NCBI GenBank assembly: GCA_029379385.1 | Contig: CM055613.1 | Span: 17,192,001 to 17,256,000, forward strand | Length of the DNA stretch: 64,000 bases | From: Quillaja saponaria | Lineage: Eukaryota > Streptophyta > Magnoliopsida > Fabales > Quillajaceae | Direction of reading: 5' to 3' | In this document: positions 57,726-64,000 of the stretch, in pieces | Position numbering within the stretch: position 1 is the first letter of the stretch | Layout of the letters: each line of letters begins with the position of its first letter | Made by a program: the position numbers and the translations under genes | The notes under the pieces: generated by a model | Databases searched by the model: none | Told to the model about the DNA's origin: nothing | The model's input: only the letters and a program-made list of their open reading frames with translations

Positions 57726-57847
57726 GAGAGATTTAAGACTAAATTTGATGGAAGTAATAAAAGTACTATAATACTACCCTGAAACTGAGAGATTTGAGAC
57801 TAAATTTGATGGAAGTAATAAAAGTACTATAATATTACCCTAAAACT
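57726..57847 (+). repeat. 61-bp tandem duplication
   Basis: Two units (57726-57786 and 57787-57847) differ at only about three positions. Both contain GACTAAATTTGATGGAAGTA and TACTATAATAYTACCCT. There is no coding. The near identity suggests a recent local event. Confidence 0.9.
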
Positions 57848-58089
57848 AACATTTCAAATTTCAAACCAAAGTTTTAGATTTGAATTTTGAGTTTCTCATC
57901 CAATGAGCTATATTATTGGATATTACAAGTGATAAGTTATTAAAGAACCAACTGTCGTGATTAATTTGCTTTATTACTATAAATATAAAAATAAAAAATA
58001 ATATTTAATAATTTTATATTTAATCTACTTATGACTTAAATAAAAATAATTTCATTGTTATAAGTATAGAGTACCATTAGTGATTTTGT

Positions 58090-60030
58090 TATAACCCAGT
58101 ATAGTAACATTAACTTAGACAAAAAAAAAAAAAAAACATTGTGTAACTTTTAGTTATAAAAATACACAAGTACATAAACAAAACAAACACTATAAAAACA
58201 TATACATATATACATATCCACTTTATTTGACTTTGACCTAATCACTTAATTTTCTTTTTCTTTTCTCCCATTAACCCTTTTATTTTCCTCCTCTTTTTCT
58301 TCTAGCCTTGAACTTCTTCTTCCAGACCTTTGTCCAGCTTGTGTGGCAGCTGATAAGAGTAGCAATAGCTGCCATCTGCCACCCTTCAAATAAGTCAAGC
58401 AGCTGCTTGGCAACTATTAGGTTAGGGTAACCTCTAACTACCTTAAATTCAATTTACTTTCTTGCTTTCCTTGGAGTTAGTTGCTATTCTTTTGGTTTTG
58501 TATAAGGATTGGATGTAAGATTTAAATGGGTGTTGAATAAAAGAGTAGTATTAAGGGTGAATATAAGCTTAGTAGTAATGTTAATGGTGAGTTTGGTGTT
58601 GGATTGTTGTTGAACTTCCATGATCCAAGCTTTTGGTTGCTCTTAAATAGTTAATCCAACTTTAAAGTTAATGTTTGGATTATGGTAGAGTTGAAAGTTA
58701 TAGATTAATGTTGATTTCTCTTGGTGAGTATATATTTATATATTTATATTTATATATATACACACACATACAAACACAAGTTGAAACTAGCTATGCCTTC
58801 AAGGTGTTTGTTAAAATTCCTAAAAGAGGTTAATTGTAAATAAATAAATGAAACTTAGTATATATGAGTTTTATGATTAAGGTTTTATAATCTATAAAAA
58901 TTACAAACTAAATTATACTTAAAAAATGTAATTTCAGCTCCAGGACATAACGTTGACACAACGATGCATTTGAATCCAAGAGGAAGTCTCAAAGAAGATC
59001 CATAAACTTTGTGAGTGGAAAACATTACCTTTTAGTTACTAGTCGTGTTTTGTAATATTTATATATACACATGTGTGTAATTGTTGAATGAAATTGTGTA
59101 ATACTTTGAATTGCATTAGTGATAAGAATACTATGTCTTTAAACTTTTACTAATTAGTGTGCATCAATTTGTGTGAAATCTTGTTTGTGGTTGATAGGTT
59201 TCTGAGTCTTTTTTTTTTTTTTTTTAAAGTGAGTTAGAATCAAGGGACACCCAGGACATATTCGATTTGATTATTTGATATTTGAATAAACATATTCGAG
59301 TAACTTAATCCCAGGGAGAAGATAATTATATATTTGGTGTGCGGGAGCAAAAGGCCCCAAGGAGGATATGTTTATGGTGTGCGGGTGCTTAGTTACTTTG
59401 ACTATTGGCCCGTTTGGATATTTTGTTTGATTTTGTTTTGCATTTTATATATAGGTACGCGTGAAATGAAATTGCATTGTAAGTTATGCTAGTGTGAAAT
59501 TATTAAGCATATTTCTTATAATTATATATTGATTGATACTAGTACCTTTTGAGTATGTTTTTTTTACTTATTGAGTCTTTATGACTCACCCTTCGTTTAT
59601 TTATATATTTTTTTTGTATTAGGTTCTCATCAAGTTCCTTCAACCGAAACTTGACTTGCTGATAGTTGATGCGTCAAGGTACTCCTATGAGGTCACATAC
59701 TTGAAGCCATGGATGAAGGATTTGCAATCATAATAGCGCTTGAGTTATAAAATTTTGAATTGTGTAATAGTTTGGTTTGTTGGTATTTCTTATATGAATT
59801 ATCTTTACTCTATCAGTATTAGCTGGCTATTCTAAGTTTAAGTATTTATCTTTACTCTATCAGTATTAGCTTCTACTCTGTAATGCCCATAATTAGTTGA
59901 CTTATTATAAGACTCCCATGTTGATAATACACATTTTTTATACGAAAAAACTTTCAATTGTTTTGGGATATGGTGGTGGTTGGAACATGATTTAAAAATA
60001 CGAGCTTGATGGTGGAACTGTTTTAGTAAT
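58090..60030 (+). mobile_element. Candidate chromovirus (Gypsy) LTR
   Basis: There is no coding. The stretch has the feel of a long Tekay/Del-type LTR: a TAATAACCC-like start (TTATAACCCAG at 58090), a block CTTATTGAGTCTTTATGACT, then CACCC (near 59567), then AGGTTCTCATCAAGTTCCTT (near 59620). The tail contains CTGTAATGCCCATAATTAG (59878). Inside, GGTGTGCGGG occurs twice (59336, 59376) and TATCTTTACTCTATCAGTAT is duplicated (59801 and 59847). No primer-binding site or partner LTR was found, and the edges are guesses. Confidence 0.3.
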
Positions 60031-62159
60031 ATTAAAAATTTGAAACTAAATCTATCAGATTGATTGAATAATGTAAGTGTGGATTCCTCAAATGGAAAGA
60101 AAGGAAAGGAAAGAAAGAAAGAAAGACCTCTAATATGATTATGTCTCCCTCCTGATGAAAGAAAAGAAAGTGAGATTTATTACAAAACTTGTGCCAATCT
60201 ACCACATTTATTTTTTTAAGACTCATACGTTGAATTATTCACCTCCCTCACATGCACTTCACCCACTATATCTTAGGTTACATGGAATCGCAACTTCTCT
60301 TTGAGATTTACTTTTGCTGAACTTATTGATCAATGTCATACAATGTTCTACTCTTTTTTCAATTTATAATTGGATAAAACTTCATACTCACATTCTATGA
60401 TTGTAAATATTAGTAATATCTTTAACGACAAATTGTTGGCTTGATTAAAAATTGTTAGTCGATAAGTAATTGCTAGATTTGCATATATAAACAAAACTCA
60501 ATAAATGTGTGTGCATGATGACCACTTAATTATCATGTGCAAATTATAGTTATTGTCTTATTGATCGATTCTTTATATGAAATTTTCCTTGTGTGCTTCC
60601 AGCTATGGAACTTTTCCAAGTCATTATAATTTGGATATTATAATGTTCTAGGAGTAGTCTTTTCTTGGCTATTACTATTCTCTTTATTTAGTTTAGCTTT
60701 TAGAGAAATTTTTGGGTTTAAGTTTTTACTTAAAACTGCTTAGTAATATATATCTTAATTTTCAAATTTTATTTAAAATTGTTTGTAGCCTTATAAAGTC
60801 TAGATTTACTTGACAATTCTCAAAATCTATGATTGTTTGTTGTCCCCCTTTTTTTGGTCATTCTCTTATATTAAGGCTGAATTTTGTCATTGAGCATTTT
60901 TTTATCTACCTATAAAGGATAGTCTGCTACAGTTATGTAATGAGAATTTATGGGCTTTGGAGTGGTTTAGTGAAAACTTAAAGGAAAGAAAGAAGGTGTG
61001 GCTACCCAGCTTGGAGATTTGTATTTTTCTTTATGTTCCATTGATGCTACTCGCAACAACAACTCATCTCAGCCTCTTTCAACAACGGCTTCCCAAGTGT
61101 GTTTTCACAGGTGTATTTCTTCCAAATTCAGTTATAGATAATTAGAATTTGAAATTGATATATTTCTAGATATATTAGTTGTGTTTCTTATTGGAAATTA
61201 GGAAATTGAAAATTAGGATATGGATGCATGTTGACATATTTGGAAAACAACACCTATTAATTTGCTTAATCATTTTTATCAACCAATAAGTTTTCTGCCT
61301 GAGGTTGGATTTAGGTGAAATTTTTGAATTTGATATCTCTCACTCATTATTAAAATTCAGCATCACTAGATGAACAAAAAAATAAAAGTAGGTGGAGAGA
61401 GAGTGTGAGAATGAGAATGAGAATGAGGACATGTTGTTTCTAGATTGGACATTAGTATCCCAAATAGTAGCTGTAATGAACACATTAAAGGACATTTGCA
61501 TTTGTATAAGATTTTGCCATTTTACTAAAAAGGTGTAAGGGATGAAATGAAAAGCTAAGAACAATTTATGATTCAATTGCTTCCAAAAGTAATAGCTTCA
61601 CTTTTTATAGAGTAGTCGTTGTGAAGTGATGAAAGAGCCTAATTGCATTGTGTTACAGAATTATAATTTTTATTGACTAGTTAAGCACTACATATAATTT
61701 TAAGCTACTTATCAAATTGAATCCACCATAAACAAATTTGCTAACTGGTTGTCTTTATGTATCTTACTGCACTTTCCACCATAATAATTATTTTTAGCAA
61801 TTACTTTTTAAGGCATTTCAATCAGTAATCTTAATATATATATATATATATATATCTCAATTCTTTAATCTTAGGTTATTACTAAGAAGGAAAAGTAACA
61901 AACAATATTAATTCCAAATAAATTTAGCAATAGGAAGTCCTTTATTATTCCACAGTCTACCTTTAATTGTTGCACATTTAATATCATAAAAGATAATTAT
62001 CTTAGCTAGAACCATGTTATCTAAACTTCCATAATTATTTGAACATTAGAGCATGCTTGCATATTTAAAAAAAAATAAAATGATTGTGCTAATCAGAGTT
62101 CTAGTAGTAGGTTCATAAAATCTAAAATTCACTTACTTCATAACCAGCATTGTTATTTT
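60031..62159. other. Intergenic with simple repeats
   Basis: No supported gene. It contains a (GAAA)-type run at 60094-60126, GAGAATGAGAATGAGAATGA near 61408, and an (AT)n run at 61833-61855. Short frames (60957-61145 plus, 61340-61576 minus) have no domain. Confidence 0.45.
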
Positions 62160-62200
62160 TATCCAGGAGCAGAGCCAGAAATTTGATGTTGTCCAAGCAG
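62160..62200 (-). other. hAT 3' region motif
   Basis: On the minus strand the words TTTCTGGCTCTGCTCCTGG lie here, resembling the TTTCTGGCTCCGCCACTG sequence that often follows hAT transposase genes in plants. This suggests that the element's 3' non-coding part extends to about 62160. No terminal repeat was found. Confidence 0.4.
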
Positions 62201-62254
62201 ACATCATATTGAATATTTTCATTTAAAAAATACAAATCATATAAAATTTATATG

Positions 62255-62455
62255 TTTTATCACTAATGAAGGTGGGAATCCAAGTAATGTAAATAAAGAA
62301 TAATTTATTGTCTTCATCATCCATGAAGATGGGAATCCAAATACAAATAAAAATAAATAAACAATAATGGCCTTCATCACCCATGAAGGTAGGGATCCAA
62401 GTAAGAAAATAAATAATAATTTATGGCCTTCATCACTCATAAAGGTGGAGATTTA
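62255..62455. repeat. Tandem repeat of about 59 bp, four units
   Basis: The core CTTCATCACCCATGAAGGTG, followed by GGAATCCAA and an A/T-rich spacer, recurs near 62255, 62312, 62371 and 62428. Each core is itself palindromic (CTTCAT...ATGAAG), so each unit can form a small hairpin. It lies just downstream of the hAT transposase remnant, in its 3' region. The minus-strand frame 62237-62440 only reflects the repeat. Confidence 0.85.
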
Positions 62456-62639
62456 ATTAATTAAGAATACAAAAATAAGTATAAACATTTATCTAACATC
62501 AAATAAGGTGCAAACATAACAACATGCATGAAATTTTGATTATAATATATATTTTTATGAAAACCAAAGATAGAGAAATAGAATAATACATTTTATCTAA
62601 ACATAAGCTGAGCTTAATGTCTCTTCCTAGAAGTAAATT

Positions 62640-63830
62640 CATCAATAATTTTATCAGTAAAAAATTTATCTGTAATTTATTTTTTAATATACAAAAATAT
62701 ACTATCTTTGAGAAATATATCACCCATCTTACTATGAAATCAAATCTTCATAATAGACATTGTTGAAAATAATCATTTTGCAGTTGCTGTAGAAATGAGA
62801 AGAGTTAATACTAGGTGAATTAATCTATCAACTAAACAAAATTTTGAACTCTTGTCATTCTGTATCATTTTTTGACAAATATCAAAAAGTGATAAGTATT
62901 GCATATCAGGATTTTTACAAGCATCATCCTCATAATGTCATAAATCATAACGAAGCATAAATAATTCATTTTCAGTTGAATCTTCTGGATAATGTTTTTT
63001 TTGCAAGTGTGTAAAGCTTTTGAGTATTGAATAATTTTGAAAAGTCTTTAGGGTCCAAGAATGAACTAAGGATGAGTAGTTCAACAACTTTCTCATTAAA
63101 TCTACTATTCAACTCTTATAAGGAGAATAAATAATAAGAAGAAATATATCAACTTGATAATGATGCTCAATAGTGTGATCTTTTTGATGACGAAGATCAC
63201 TGGTTACAAGAAATGGAGTACTTATATCAGGAATTGGAACATCATTATTTTACAAAATAATTTCACCTCTTCAAGAATAACTTCCCAACCAGTTTTCCAA
63301 AACTCTTGTAGCAATCTTTTTGTTGAAGACACAAGATTCGCGACATTTAGAATATCTTGAGATTTTTGTTGCAAAGCTTGACACAGGAGATGTATTATCC
63401 CCAAAATATCTTTAACTAAATGCAAAATAAACCAAACTCAAAAACAATCAAGGCATAAAATGCTCCACTTGCCTCAGTAAGCTATGGTTGGATACCAACA
63501 TTAAATATTTTTTAGAGAACAATACTTATTGTATAAAACAATTTCAATAAACTCAAGAGAGAATTCAAGTGTGAACTCCAGTTGGTGTCTGCAAAACATT
63601 GTAAAGTTAGAAGTTGATTAGCTTCTCTACCAGTGCCAAGTTCCTTTTTAGAAACCATATCTGCTACATGAGCAGTATAAACTGTTTGTAATTCATCAAG
63701 ACGTTTAGAAGAAGCATGAGCAATACTAACAATCACACTCAACATTGAAAAAAAATAATTGAATACAATGATCACATCTTTGGATAAACTAATGCTAGCT
63801 AAGTCGATAAGCAAACATGTGATAATCCGA
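62640..63830 (-). pseudogene. hAT transposase remnant (zf-MYM/TTF type), C-terminal half
   Basis: hAT transposases cut and paste their own DNA. The minus strand reads from 63814 VFNYFFSMLSVIVSIAHASSKR, LQTVYTAHVADMVSKKELGTG and ADTNWSSHLNSLLSLLKLF. A second block (63425-63222) is DILGIIHLLCQALQQKSQDI and RLLQEFWKTGWEVILEEV. A third includes RFNEKVVELLILSSFLDPKD near 63060-63120. The dimerisation domain comes last (near 62740-62840) with LVDRLIHLVLTLLISTATAK-stop-LFSTMSIMK. The order matches plant zinc-finger MYM-type hAT proteins. The N-terminal half would lie to the right of 63830 and is not visible before the window ends. Several stops make it non-functional. Confidence 0.88.
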
Positions 63831-64000
63831 TAGTTTAACTTATATTTCAGAATGTTCGTACGTAACTTGTACGTAACTTGTGTGACTAGGTGAATAAAAG
63901 TTTACACAAATTAGAATTAAAGTTTACTATCATTTTCTTTCCTCTTGTTACCTCTTGGTTGAACCATTTCTTTTCCTTTGTTTTTGGTCTCTTGAAACAC
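63831..64000. other. Window edge, nothing recognised
   Basis: A short direct repeat GTACGTAACTTGT occurs twice in a row (63859-63881). Otherwise there is nothing that I can assign. It may be an intron or lost part of the hAT element. Confidence 0.4.

Noticed and set aside
62255..62455. CRISPR-like array
   Set aside because: The units are about 59 bp with similar, not unique, spacers in plant nuclear DNA; this is a minisatellite-type tandem repeat.

Overview
This window looks like nuclear DNA from a flowering plant, most likely a eudicot. It is very AT-rich and gene-poor. It is packed with plant-type transposable elements: L1 and RTE LINEs, Copia and Gypsy LTR retrotransposons, CACTA, hAT, Tourist-like and long-TIR DNA elements, and a tRNA-derived SINE. 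The only intact protein-coding gene I can support is a two-exon CYP76-like cytochrome P450 (34462-35367 joined to 37086-37691, 503 residues). I saw no tRNA, rRNA or CRISPR features. The species cannot be fixed from the sequence alone.

Left part (1-7060): the 3' half of a decayed L1-type LINE ending in a poly(A) run (to 2346), CACTA-like debris, a collapsed Gypsy-type LTR pair only 401 bp long (3531-3931), and a largely unassigned stretch with a hairpin and a faint Ptta/En/Spm-like transposase trace.

Nested stack (7061-22142): a plus-strand Copia element is recognised by its LTR, primer-binding site and gag. It has been interrupted three times: an Athila/Tat-like Gypsy element inside its 5' LTR (8090-14334), a CACTA element inside its gag (15225-18187, TSD TTA), and a non-coding LTR retrotransposon downstream of gag (18824-22142). 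From 22300 to 24222 lies a broken plus-strand reading region of a plant retroelement-associated type. From 24961 to 30880 lies a second, minus-strand Copia element with protease, integrase, reverse transcriptase and RNase H traces.

Gene region (30881-39406): a 99-bp SINE with a perfect 10-bp TSD, MITE-like sequence, and then the P450. Its 1.7-kb intron holds a 940-bp hAT-like MITE with degenerate telomere-like repeats. Behind the gene is a tandem array with a unit of about 165 bp.

Right part (38743-64000): a tandem duplication of about 700 bp was split by a nearly full-length L1 LINE (39407-45527, 13-bp TSD). Next come a Tourist-like MITE, a second copy of the hAT-like MITE, an RTE-clade LINE, a long-TIR (MULE-like) element, a candidate solo LTR, another Tourist-like MITE, a candidate chromovirus LTR, and at the right edge a decayed hAT transposase on the minus strand.

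The genes do not form a working pathway. The P450 is probably an ER-bound monooxygenase, and everything else is mobile-element sequence in various states of decay. I found no convincing novel biological system. The notable points are the resolvable nesting history, the gene-resident MITE, and a few unexplained repeats.
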